Below are positions 1 to 10,737 of a stretch of DNA of 64,000 nt, one piece after another. The stretch comes from Phycisphaerales bacterium (lineage in GTDB: Bacteria > Planctomycetota > Phycisphaerae > Phycisphaerales > SM1A02). Position 1 is the stretch's first letter. Each line of letters starts with the position of its first letter. The stretch spans positions 35,366 through 99,365 of the forward strand of contig JABAAL010000041.1 of assembly GCA_014238785.1 (NCBI GenBank), written 5' to 3'. Position numbers and translations under genes: made by a program. Below the pieces are notes generated by a model, which worked only from the letters and a program-made list of their open reading frames with translations, ran no database searches and was not told the origin of the DNA.

Positions 1-619
1 CCAAAATTGAACTAAAACCACCAACTGCCATCGACGACAACGTTTTTAATGGTCCGCCGCTAATCGAATTGACACGAATGTTTTTCTCGCCAAGTTCCAT
101 GGCGAGGTACCTTGTTGCGGATTCTAGTGCGCTCTTTGCAACGCCCATAACGTTGTAACCAGGTACTGCTTTTACGGCTCCCAAATAACTCATTGAAATG
201 ATCGACCCACCATTTTTCATAAGAGGCGTCGCGCGATTTGCCATCGCCATAAGGGTATATGCACTTATATCAAGCGCTTGGGTGTAGACATCACGCGGAG
301 TCGCCGCGAACTTGCCTTCTTTGAGCCAATCTTTATCTGCAAAAGCAATTGAGTGAACCAAAAAGTCAATCTCACCAAGTTGGTCAAAGACCTTATCGAG
401 ATCCTCATCACTTCCAGCATCCATAGAAATCAAATTTGGCTCAGTGATACCGATTGCTTCCAGTGCTTTACGACATCTCCGCTCCATCTTTTCGCCTGGC
501 AAATGTGTAAAAATACATTCTGCACCGTTTTCAACAAGCGATTTAGCGATGTACCACGCGTAACTTCGTTCATTGGCAATGCCAACGACGAGACCTCTTT
601 TGCCTTGCATTAATGTCAT
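1..619 (-). CDS. fabI: Enoyl-[acyl-carrier-protein] reductase FabI (partial, C-terminus outside window)
   Basis: NAD(P)H-dependent reductase of the last step of each fatty-acid elongation round, cytoplasmic. Read on the minus strand from an ATG at 619 (in-frame ATGs also at 628 and 610), the protein begins MTLMQGKRGLVVGIANERSY, the degenerate nucleotide-binding start typical of FabI rather than FabG. Further on it has the FabI-type active-site stretch SYLGAVKAVPGYNVMGVAKS, giving the Tyr-x6-Lys pair. About 206 codons are present with no stop before base 1. No strong Shine-Dalgarno decides between the starts; family alignment favours 619 or 610. Confidence 0.93.
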   Translation of the reverse strand, partial: MTLMQGKRGLVVGIANERSYAWYIAKSLVENGAECIFTHLPGEKMERRCRKALEAIGITEPNLISMDAGSDEDLDKVFDQLGEIDFLVHSIAFADKDWLKEGKFAATPRDVYTQALDISAYTLMAMANRATPLMKNGGSIISMSYLGAVKAVPGYNVMGVAKSALESATRYLAMELGEKNIRVNSISGGPLKTLSSMAVGGFSSIL

Positions 620-660
620 GTTGAGCATGATACCGCAGCAACTCGCACAGCGGTACAGGG

Positions 661-669
661 TGCTATAAT
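661..669 (+). promoter_or_regulatory. Extended -10 promoter for tRNA-Arg
   Basis: TGCTATAAT gives a perfect -10 hexamer (664-669) with the TGn extension. It ends 15 bases before the tRNA, so transcription would start roughly 9 bases upstream of the mature 5' end. No good -35 hexamer lies 17 bases upstream, as is common for extended -10 promoters. Sequence match only. Confidence 0.5.
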
Positions 670-684
670 CCTCATCCCAACCAA

Positions 685-758
685 GCGCGTGTAGCTCAAC
701 TGGATAGAGCATCGGCCTTCGAAGCCGAGGGTTGCGGGTTCGAGTCCCTCCACGCGTG
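685..758 (+). tRNA. tRNA-Arg (anticodon TCG)
   Basis: The 74-base sequence folds as a cloverleaf. The acceptor stem pairs GCGCGTG with CACGCGT (one G-U at the end), the D arm is GCTC...GAGC, the anticodon stem TCGGC/GCCGA closes the loop CTTCGAA with anticodon TCG at 719-721, and the T arm GCGGG-TTCGAGT-CCCTC carries the invariant TTCGA. It reads CGA. The CCA tail is not encoded. Confidence 0.96.
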
Positions 759-808
759 TTTCTGGTGGGTTAAGCATGTGCAAATGCCTCGCAGAATGCA
801 CGTCTAGC

Positions 809-1717
809 TTACGACGACAGCATTTGTGGCACTCTCGCTTTTTTACTCAACACAATCCAGGCCGCAGGAAGAATAACCAAGAGTAAGCCAACTAATTGTA
901 AAAAATCAAATGCGAATGCTGTTTTTGTCATGCCAAAAGCATACGCAAAAACTGTGGCGACCATAATTCCAATAGTCCCTGAAATTGAACCGAGGATTTG
1001 AATGACTTTTGCAACGAGTGCCTGGTACACACTTGCCGATCCAGCAACAATCAAAAGAAGAACCGTCCCCTGCGTATCAAAGACGACATCCATGTGCCTG
1101 TGCCCGTCTTCAATAAAGAAAATGGTGACACCCAAAATGCACACAACTAATGCATAATGCAATGCGATGATCGTCGCTGGAATTTCCATCATGGCGCGAA
1201 CCATCATGATTGAAATTGCGCGCAAAACTGTAAAAAAAAGAAGAATCCCAATAACACCATATGTATCAGGCGGTTTCGCGTTTACAAGTACCCCCATGCC
1301 AACAACCACTAATACCGCTGCGACCCAAAATAGGTTTGCATATCTTTTCCGCAAGAAAAACATAGACAACAGTGCAATCCAAATTGGCTGCGTACTCGTA
1401 ATTGTAGTGACGTCCGCCGAAGTGACTTTTGTTACTGCATAAAACATCCATATCGTATAGAAGGACAACAAGAGGCTACGCACGATGAGTTTTGTATGAA
1501 ACAACTTGAATGATTTCAAATACGGCCACGCGATTGCAAGCGCAACAAGACCGCCAAATATTCCGCGAACAAACAGTGCGGCTTGCCAAGCCAAATCATG
1601 TTTTGGCGCCTTTGCCGCTTCTAAACAAATCGCAAGTGCTAGTCCTGCACAAAGAAGCAGTGCAATACCCTGCTTTTTCTTAAACTTATGGGATGCGCCT
1701 ACCATCAACCGCATCAT
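809..1717 (-). CDS. EamA/DMT-superfamily permease
   Basis: Predicted inner-membrane transporter of the drug/metabolite superfamily, substrate unknown. About ten hydrophobic segments lie in two EamA halves; the first half contains the typical stretch ...TSADVTTITSTQPIWIALLS. I chose the ATG pair at 1717/1714, giving about 302 residues, the usual family length. A longer open frame to 1954 would run 240 bases into the divergent gene at 1739 with unrelated sequence. Only about 20 bases separate this start from that gene. Confidence 0.85.
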   Translation of the reverse strand: MMRLMVGASHKFKKKQGIALLLCAGLALAICLEAAKAPKHDLAWQAALFVRGIFGGLVALAIAWPYLKSFKLFHTKLIVRSLLLSFYTIWMFYAVTKVTSADVTTITSTQPIWIALLSMFFLRKRYANLFWVAAVLVVVGMGVLVNAKPPDTYGVIGILLFFTVLRAISIMMVRAMMEIPATIIALHYALVVCILGVTIFFIEDGHRHMDVVFDTQGTVLLLIVAGSASVYQALVAKVIQILGSISGTIGIMVATVFAYAFGMTKTAFAFDFLQLVGLLLVILPAAWIVLSKKARVPQMLSS

Positions 1718-1738
1718 AATCGAATCAAGTGATATCCT

Positions 1739-2572
1739 ATGGGGATGGAATCCTTGACGATTGCGATGATTAGTGACGTTTTTTTTGGCAATGGAGCGAA
1801 TGAACGACTTGTTTCGAGATTGCACGAAGCAAAAAATGCTGGTGCTGACCTTGTCGTACTCCCTGAAATCGCATGCAACGCATGGTCGCCATCGACAAGA
1901 ACCCTCCAAGACAAAGATGCAGAAGAACTTGGCGGACAGCGTTGCACCATGCAATCGAAGGCTGCAAAGGAAGTTGGAGTCGGATTAATTGGCGCTGCAA
2001 TTTTGCAAGAGGGCACTCAGCGATACAACACGTGTTTGTTTTGGGATGAAAATGGCTTGCTCCTTGGTACATACCAAAAGCATCACATTCCTGAAGAAGA
2101 AGGATTTTGGGAAACGAGCCATTACTCGCAAGGCGCAGAGGGCTTTCCCGTGTTTGCATTCCATGGATTTACTATTGGCATTCAAATTTGCTCCGATATG
2201 AATAGGCCCCAAGGATCGCATATACTCGGGGCATCTGGCGCTGATGTCATTGTGGGGCCCCGCAGCACTGAATGTGCAACATACGATAGATGGCGGCCTG
2301 TTTGGATCGCCAACGCGCTAACGACGGGCTGCTTCGTTTGCTCTGTAAATCGACCTTCGCCAGAGAATGGCGTCTTGATCGGTGGACCGTCAATCGCAAT
2401 TTCACCAAATGGCGAAGTACTCGTAGAAAGTTGCGATGCAATAACTCTATTCAGAGTGCGTCAAAGTACGATAAAACAATACAGGCAAGAGTACCCCGGC
2501 TACTTGCCATGCCGAAGCGATTTGTACGCTTCTTGCTGGGAAGCAGTAAAGGATAAAAAACATGAACAATGA
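1739..2572 (+). CDS. Carbon-nitrogen hydrolase (nitrilase superfamily)
   Basis: Cytoplasmic amidase-type hydrolase of 277 residues. The Glu-Lys-Cys triad of the superfamily is visible: Glu in VVLPEIACN, Lys in GTYQKHHIPEEEGFWE, and Cys in GIQICSDMNRP. The KHHIPEEEGFWE segment resembles N-carbamoylputrescine amidase and beta-ureidopropionase relatives, but the substrate cannot be fixed from sequence. A second ATG two codons downstream is also possible. The 3' end overlaps the next gene by 11 bases, so the two are probably co-transcribed. Confidence 0.88.
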   Translation: MGMESLTIAMISDVFFGNGANERLVSRLHEAKNAGADLVVLPEIACNAWSPSTRTLQDKDAEELGGQRCTMQSKAAKEVGVGLIGAAILQEGTQRYNTCLFWDENGLLLGTYQKHHIPEEEGFWETSHYSQGAEGFPVFAFHGFTIGIQICSDMNRPQGSHILGASGADVIVGPRSTECATYDRWRPVWIANALTTGCFVCSVNRPSPENGVLIGGPSIAISPNGEVLVESCDAITLFRVRQSTIKQYRQEYPGYLPCRSDLYASCWEAVKDKKHEQ

Positions 2573-3416
2573 ACGACTTACGCAAATCGAAGAACAACTT
2601 GGCTCGCTTCGCAAAAGCATGCATCGATGGCGAATAGCGTCTTTCGCACTCTTATTTGGAGCCGGCTTGCTCGCAGCTCAAGCGGTAGGGCCAACGGTCA
2701 TCGATCATCTTGTTGTCAACAGAATTGATGTTCTTGGCGATTCCGGGACGCCGGTTGTTTCGATAGCGAAGACTGATGTTGGCGGACGAATAGATTTGTA
2801 CAACCAAAGTGGTGTTAATTTACTTCGTGTTTCAAGTACGCCAAATGGTGGCGACGTGGCCATTTGGGACGACAAAGGAACGAATGTTGCTGGAATTTGG
2901 TCTGCAGAGACTGGGGGGACGTTTTCGTTATGGAATGCAAAAGGTGAAGAGTTATCACAATTTGCCAGTGGCGCACTAACCCTAAGTGGCGCGAATGCTT
3001 CATTGCATCTTCAAAATGAACAGCGCGTCCCTGTTGCCGTTGTAGCAAGTGATCCACAAGGAAATGGACGGTTTCAAATTGCTGATGCTGCTGGCAATGT
3101 AGTTTCTGAAATGCTTATGCTTCCGGACATAGGCGGTGGCATTATTGTCAATTCAACAACTGGTAAAAAAATGGGCGTACTTGCAGCAACTGAAAAAGGT
3201 GGGCGATTGAATTTGTTGAATGCTCGAGGTGTTCCTGTCTTTATTGCTTCAACGACCGGCGAATCCGGAGGCGGTGCAATGACTGTTACAAATCAGCGTG
3301 GAATACCTGTTGTAATTATGAAATCTGACGAAGAGCATCTTGGTATTATTAAAGTATTAGATGCCGACGGCGATGGCGCCCGCACTGTTCGCCCACTCCG
3401 TGGTTACTCTCCCTGA
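2562..3416 (+). CDS. Membrane-anchored beta-repeat protein, function unknown
   Basis: 284 residues. A short N-terminal heptad-like stretch (MNNERLTQIEEQLGSLRKS) precedes one hydrophobic segment at about 25-43, which would anchor or export the protein. The rest is a series of about 20-22-residue units of the form xVGGRIDLYNQSGVNLLRV, GGTFSLWNAKG, GGRLNLLNARGVPVFIA, suggesting a stacked beta structure. The same architecture recurs in the frameshifted gene at 61167-61635. No catalytic motif is seen. The 3' end overlaps the convergent rnc gene by 13 bases. Confidence 0.75.
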   Translation: MNNERLTQIEEQLGSLRKSMHRWRIASFALLFGAGLLAAQAVGPTVIDHLVVNRIDVLGDSGTPVVSIAKTDVGGRIDLYNQSGVNLLRVSSTPNGGDVAIWDDKGTNVAGIWSAETGGTFSLWNAKGEELSQFASGALTLSGANASLHLQNEQRVPVAVVASDPQGNGRFQIADAAGNVVSEMLMLPDIGGGIIVNSTTGKKMGVLAATEKGGRLNLLNARGVPVFIASTTGESGGGAMTVTNQRGIPVVIMKSDEEHLGIIKVLDADGDGARTVRPLRGYSP

Positions 3417-4132
3417 AATTGTCTGATTTCAACTGAACCGTCCTCATGTTCTTGGGCAAGTTCTAAATCCTTGAGCGCTTCGAGCGCAGCAAGTTGTTCT
3501 GCTTGTTTTTTTGAGGGCCCCCACTTAGCGGGGTATCTTTTGCCATCAAGTTCCACGCATATTTCGAAACATTTTGCGTGATCGGGACCTTTTTCATCGA
3601 GGATAACATAGGCGGGTGTGCTTCCAGCCATTTTTTGTCCGATTTGTTGGAGAACAGATTTGTAATTATCTTGGTGGGTGGAAGATGCCGCTTCTTCAAT
3701 CCGAGTTCCCATAGTAGTAAGCACAAATTCTTTTGCTGGTTCAAAACCGCCATCAAGGTAGATTGCTCCGATGACGGCTTCATAGGCGGCGCCGGTAACG
3801 GACGTAGGGAGCGTCAAGCCATTCATTCCTTTACCAACACGGAGTATTCTGCCGAGTTCTAGCTCATCTGCGACTTCTGCACAAACTCGGCGGCTCACTA
3901 CGGCTGATTTGATCTTGGTCATTTCGCCTTCTTCATAGTCTGGATACCTGTCAAATGTCTCGTGACATATAACAAATCCAAGAACAGCATCGCCAAGAAA
4001 TTCAAGACGTTCATTAGAATCTTCACGTTGATCTACGGCTGATGAATGGGATAGGGCTTGCTCTAAGAAGGCATGATTCTTGAACTTGTAACCAATAATG
4101 CTTTGTACGGCGTTAATCCAGTCGTTATCCAT
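3404..4132 (-). CDS. rnc: Ribonuclease III
   Basis: Endoribonuclease that cuts double-stranded RNA in rRNA and mRNA processing. The RNase III signature NERLEFLGDAVL lies at residues 40-51, with the metal-binding Glu and Asp; the second acidic site is in AAYEAVIGAIYLDGG. A C-terminal double-stranded-RNA-binding domain occupies about 160-230 (KSVLQQIGQK...KKQAEQLAALEAL). The length of 242 is normal. It is divergent from rpmH, with a 93-base promoter region between them. Confidence 0.95.
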   Translation of the reverse strand: MDNDWINAVQSIIGYKFKNHAFLEQALSHSSAVDQREDSNERLEFLGDAVLGFVICHETFDRYPDYEEGEMTKIKSAVVSRRVCAEVADELELGRILRVGKGMNGLTLPTSVTGAAYEAVIGAIYLDGGFEPAKEFVLTTMGTRIEEAASSTHQDNYKSVLQQIGQKMAGSTPAYVILDEKGPDHAKCFEICVELDGKRYPAKWGPSKKQAEQLAALEALKDLELAQEHEDGSVEIRQFQGE

Positions 4133-4158
4133 GGCTCAAGAATGTTATTGTACCTTGC

Positions 4159-4187
4159 TTGCCAATTTGTGGTGATTCAGGTAGAAT
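4159..4187 (+). promoter_or_regulatory. Sigma-70-type promoter for rpmH
   Basis: TTGCCA (4159-4164) and TAGAAT (4182-4187) are separated by exactly 17 bases, a 5/6 and 5/6 match to the consensus hexamers. The predicted start near 4194 leaves a leader of about 30 bases to the rpmH ATG. Confidence 0.6.
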
Positions 4188-4225
4188 GAGTTGCTCGGCA
4201 AAAAGCCGGTTTAGGAGTTTTACCC

Positions 4226-4360
4226 ATGGCTGTGCATTATCCACGACGATCTAGTAATATTAAACGAGCCCGCTCTATTGGGTTCCGCGCACGCATGAGA
4301 ACCAAAAATGGCCGAAAGATTATTTCACGCCAACGTCGAATCGGACGCAAAATCAGTTAA
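4226..4360 (+). CDS. rpmH: 50S ribosomal protein L34 (bL34)
   Basis: A 44-residue, very basic protein. The core [20 protein letters not shown] matches the bL34 consensus GFRxRMxTKxGRxxxxxRR. The N-terminus [18 protein letters not shown] differs from the usual MKRTxQPSxxKR start but keeps the basic lead-in. A strong Shine-Dalgarno AGGAG at 4213-4217 sits 8 bases before the ATG, and a terminator follows at once, so this is probably a single-gene unit. The usual neighbours rnpA and dnaA are absent. Confidence 0.93.
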   Translation: MAVHYPRRSSNIKRARSIGFRARMRTKNGRKIISRQRRIGRKIS

Positions 4361-4386
4361 CTTCCCAATTTTCCAGTTTCCTAAAA

Positions 4387-4411
4387 GGTCGCCAAAAGGC
4401 GACCTTTTTTT
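4387..4411. terminator. Rho-independent terminator, possibly bidirectional
   Basis: Perfect 7-bp stem GGTCGCC/GGCGACC with an AAAA loop, followed by seven T on the plus strand and preceded by four A (4383-4386). It ends rpmH, and by the A run may also serve aroK on the minus strand. Confidence 0.9.
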
Positions 4412-4446
4412 ATGCCCCTCAAAAAACAACCCCTCTTATGAATTTT

Positions 4447-4968
4447 TTAAACGACATGCCCACTAGGAATATTTGGATGGCCATTTGCAATGAAATCTAG
4501 AATGCGTTCTTTGCAGCCGTCCATGTCGCAAGAGGTATCAATCCCACAAGTACCAAGCATCGCGTACGTCGGCAAACGGTTTAATCGCATCTCCTTATCA
4601 TCACAACACAACGCTGGGCGATCGTTACCCGCTGCAATTCGCAATGATGTCACCTCCTCGCTTGCCGTCAAATTAAACACCACTTCGCAAGTGGCAATCG
4701 CTTTTGCAACCAAAGGAATCATCGGCGCACCTCCGCCAAGTGAAACAACAATGTCCCGTTCAAACAACTCCGGTATCACACGCATTTCAGCTTCCCTCCA
4801 GCCTTCCTCGCCAATAACGCTCCAAGCGTCCTCTACCGATGAATAACCAAGAAAAGCAAGTACCTCACAATCAGAGTCAATGAATGGCACATCAAGTTCC
4901 TCAGATAGCCACCGACCAAGCGTTGACTTTCCAGAACAACGGAATCCAATAAAAGCAATCGTAGACAT
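4447..4968 (-). CDS. aroK: Shikimate kinase
   Basis: Phosphorylates shikimate at the 3-OH in the chorismate pathway. At 173 residues it is the normal length. The Walker A loop is GFRCSGKST; DSD at the end of the second strand is the shikimate/Mg site; GGGAPM is the conserved glycine-rich loop; the lid carries NDRPAL and the C-terminal RLNRLPTYAM. I used the ATG at 4968 (MSTIAFIG), because the longer frame adds 30 unrelated residues across the ilvC start region. Divergent from ilvC by 25 bases. Confidence 0.9.
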   Translation of the reverse strand: MSTIAFIGFRCSGKSTLGRWLSEELDVPFIDSDCEVLAFLGYSSVEDAWSVIGEEGWREAEMRVIPELFERDIVVSLGGGAPMIPLVAKAIATCEVVFNLTASEEVTSLRIAAGNDRPALCCDDKEMRLNRLPTYAMLGTCGIDTSCDMDGCKERILDFIANGHPNIPSGHVV

Positions 4969-4993
4969 CCTTCCATGGTATGCTCGTAACACT

Positions 4994-5968
4994 ATGCATG
5001 CCAACCCAATAAATATATTAAAAAACAGCGAGGTCCCTCTATGTGGCCTCCATGGCAAGAAAGTCTCAATTATCGGCTACGGAAACCAAGGCAAAGCCCA
5101 CGCTCAAAACCTTCGGGATAGCGGGATAGATGTCATCATCGGCGCAAGATCACCCAAAGAGGCTATCACAGACGGCTTCACAGCTGTGTCTATCGCTCAA
5201 GCATCGACCGCCGATCTCATCATCATCGCTCTCCCAGATGAATTACAAGGCGAACTTTTCACATCACAGATAAAACCAAACCTTTCACCAAACACGACCC
5301 TTGGCTTCATCCACGGCTTTGCAATCCATTACGGCCATATTGATCCACCCTTGGGAGTCGGCGTTGTCATGGTTGCACCAAAGGGTCCTGGCATTACCGT
5401 CCGCGAAAAATTCCTCAGAGGAAAAGGCGTGCTTGCGCTCATAGCCGTTGAACGCGAAAATGCGTCGAATACCGCAAGAGAGCTCGCTCTGGGGTGGGCT
5501 GCGGGAATTGGTTCTGCACGAGTTGGAGTCCTCGAGTCAACATTCAAAGACGAAACCGAAACGGATCTTTTTGGTGAACAAGCCATCATCGTCGGTGGGC
5601 TTACAACACTCATCAAAGCATCCTTCGAAACTCTTGTTGATGCGGGGTACCCCCCCGCACTTGCTTATATTGAATGTTGTCACGAAGTAAAACAAGTCGC
5701 CGACATCATTCACGAAAAGGGTATCGCCGAAATGATGGGCGCCATCAGCAATACCGCAGAAATGGGCGCCTACGAAGCGATGACTCTTCTTGACGATGAA
5801 CAACTACGGTCCCACCTTCGTACTCTTTTGAAGAACGTAAAAGACGGCTCGTTCGCCTCGAGGCTCGTCAACAAGGAAATTGAGAACAAGAAAGAAGCGC
5901 TTAGCAATCATGAAATTGAACGCATTGGCAAGGAAATCCGAAGCATCATGCAACAAGATGACGATTAA
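4994..5968 (+). CDS. ilvC: Ketol-acid reductoisomerase (class I)
   Basis: Converts acetolactate or acetohydroxybutyrate to the dihydroxy acids of branched-chain amino-acid synthesis, NADPH- and Mg-dependent. The Rossmann loop GYGNQGKAHAQNL, the catalytic HGFAIHYG and VAPKGPG, the metal-binding DLFGEQA and the C-terminal GIAEMMGAISNTAEMGA are all present. The ATG at 4994 gives 324 residues, typical of class I; an upstream open frame to 4880 lies inside the antisense aroK. It is followed directly by uppP. Confidence 0.95.
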   Translation: MHANPINILKNSEVPLCGLHGKKVSIIGYGNQGKAHAQNLRDSGIDVIIGARSPKEAITDGFTAVSIAQASTADLIIIALPDELQGELFTSQIKPNLSPNTTLGFIHGFAIHYGHIDPPLGVGVVMVAPKGPGITVREKFLRGKGVLALIAVERENASNTARELALGWAAGIGSARVGVLESTFKDETETDLFGEQAIIVGGLTTLIKASFETLVDAGYPPALAYIECCHEVKQVADIIHEKGIAEMMGAISNTAEMGAYEAMTLLDDEQLRSHLRTLLKNVKDGSFASRLVNKEIENKKEALSNHEIERIGKEIRSIMQQDDD

Positions 5969-5974
5969 TGCTTG

Positions 5975-7024
5975 ATGGATTATATTCAAGCAATCATCTT
6001 AGGAATCGTTGAAGGCTTAACCGAATTCATACCAGTCAGCTCTACTGGACACCTCATCATCGCTAAGTCCTACATGGGGCTCACGGACAACATCGACCCG
6101 TTCCTCATTGTTATCCAAAGCGGCGCAATCCTCGCCGTCCTTGGTCTCTACAGAAAACGTGTCGCTGAGATGGTGCGAGGACTCCTTGGCAAAAACTCCG
6201 CTGGACTCAAACTAGCCATCAATCTCATTATTGCCTTTTTGCCTGCTGCAGTTTTCGGATTTCTCCTCGATGACACGATTGATGAATGGCTCATGGGACC
6301 GATACCAGTAAGTTGGGCGCTTGCCATCGGTGGAGTTCTTATGATTTTTGCTGCACGTTGGCAACGAAGCGCTTTCCACGAAGGCAGCGGCAGCCATAGC
6401 TTCATCGACATTGAACACCTCACCTGGAAACGTGCTTTACTCATTGGTTTTGTTCAATGCCTTGCTATGTTTCCAGGAACAAGCAGGTCTATGGTCACCA
6501 TTGTTGCGAGCATGGCAATGGGCATGAAACCAAAGCACGCTGCAGAGTTTAGTTTTTTACTTGGCTTGCCAACACTCGGCGGCGCAACAGTATTCAAACT
6601 TTATAAAGAGTCTGACACGCTCTCAACTTTGGATTTTGGCCCAATGATACTCGGCATTATCATCTCTTTTATTACAGCAGCGATTGCAATCAAATGGCTC
6701 GTTGCCTATCTTTCGAAGCACGGACTTGCTCTTTTTGGCTGGTATAGAATTGCACTGGCGATTGTGGTCGTTGTTTATTTCGCTGACGGGGTAAACAACG
6801 AGTCAAGTACGCCAGATGGCGGAGCTGCAATTTCTTCCACTGTTTCGCCTGTCACTTTTGCAAATGACCATTGCCCCGCATTTCCAGTTGCAATCCAAGA
6901 AACGCCATCAACAATAACTGGGCCAACGGCTGATTGCCATCTTCCCGACTTAATCTCTTGGTCGCCCTTCATCAGTGACCATTGCAATCCGTTAATTTCA
7001 CCGCCTGAAGAAACACGCCAGTAG
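5975..7024 (+). CDS. uppP: Undecaprenyl-diphosphatase with abnormal C-terminal extension
   Basis: Integral membrane phosphatase that recycles the undecaprenyl carrier for cell-wall synthesis. The signatures are clear: GIVEGLTEFIPVSSTGHLII near the start, and FVQCLAMFPGTSRSMVTI with the catalytic Ser/Arg. The family normally ends after about 265-275 residues, matching IALAIVVVVYFADG here, yet the frame continues about 78 residues into sequence antisense to the gene at 6775-7167. A one-base shift in the GGGG run at 6788-6791 would give a TAA at 6792-6794. The start is ATG 5975, or TTG 5972. Confidence 0.88.
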   Translation: MDYIQAIILGIVEGLTEFIPVSSTGHLIIAKSYMGLTDNIDPFLIVIQSGAILAVLGLYRKRVAEMVRGLLGKNSAGLKLAINLIIAFLPAAVFGFLLDDTIDEWLMGPIPVSWALAIGGVLMIFAARWQRSAFHEGSGSHSFIDIEHLTWKRALLIGFVQCLAMFPGTSRSMVTIVASMAMGMKPKHAAEFSFLLGLPTLGGATVFKLYKESDTLSTLDFGPMILGIIISFITAAIAIKWLVAYLSKHGLALFGWYRIALAIVVVVYFADGVNNESSTPDGGAAISSTVSPVTFANDHCPAFPVAIQETPSTITGPTADCHLPDLISWSPFISDHCNPLISPPEETRQ

Positions 7025-7167
7025 ACTTCACCAGCGCCGGGAAGATTCACAATGGTCGGCTGAGGAAATAGCGTTCCACCAAGCGCCCATGCAAGCAACC
7101 CAGCCATGACAAAAAAAATAGCGGCTTTGATAAGTAGCGAACGAAAACCTAGTACAACTTGACCCAT
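6775..7167 (-). CDS. Small membrane-anchored protein, function unknown
   Basis: 130 residues. An N-terminal hydrophobic segment at about 12-32 (IKAAIFFVMAGLLAWALGG) is followed by a hydrophilic domain of about 95 residues rich in Trp (VYWRVSSGG, LQWSLMKGD, VSWIATGNAGQW), presumably outside the membrane. I do not recognise a named family. It is 12 bases downstream of ligA on the same strand and probably co-transcribed with it. Its 3' half overlaps the extended uppP frame in antisense. Confidence 0.6.
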   Translation of the reverse strand: MGQVVLGFRSLLIKAAIFFVMAGLLAWALGGTLFPQPTIVNLPGAGEVYWRVSSGGEINGLQWSLMKGDQEIKSGRWQSAVGPVIVDGVSWIATGNAGQWSFAKVTGETVEEIAAPPSGVLDSLFTPSAK

Positions 7168-7179
7168 AGTTTTTGGATT

Positions 7180-10649
<3,470 letters not shown>

Positions 10650-10670
10650 ATTCCTCGGATGAATTTTTTT

Positions 10671-10716
10671 AAAAAAAAGCGGCGTAGATGATGCAAAAAT
10701 ACATCTTCTACGCCGC
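10671..10716 (-). terminator. Strong rho-independent terminator of the TlpA-like gene
   Basis: On the minus strand the stem GCGGCGTAGA/TCTACGCCGC, extended by four more pairs after one mismatch, is followed by eight T (the A run at 10671-10678). It lies 22 bases beyond the stop codon at 10738. In the plus direction it lacks a T run, so it may or may not help end dacB. Confidence 0.9.
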
Positions 10717-10737
10717 ATAATTAAGATGTAAGACTAG

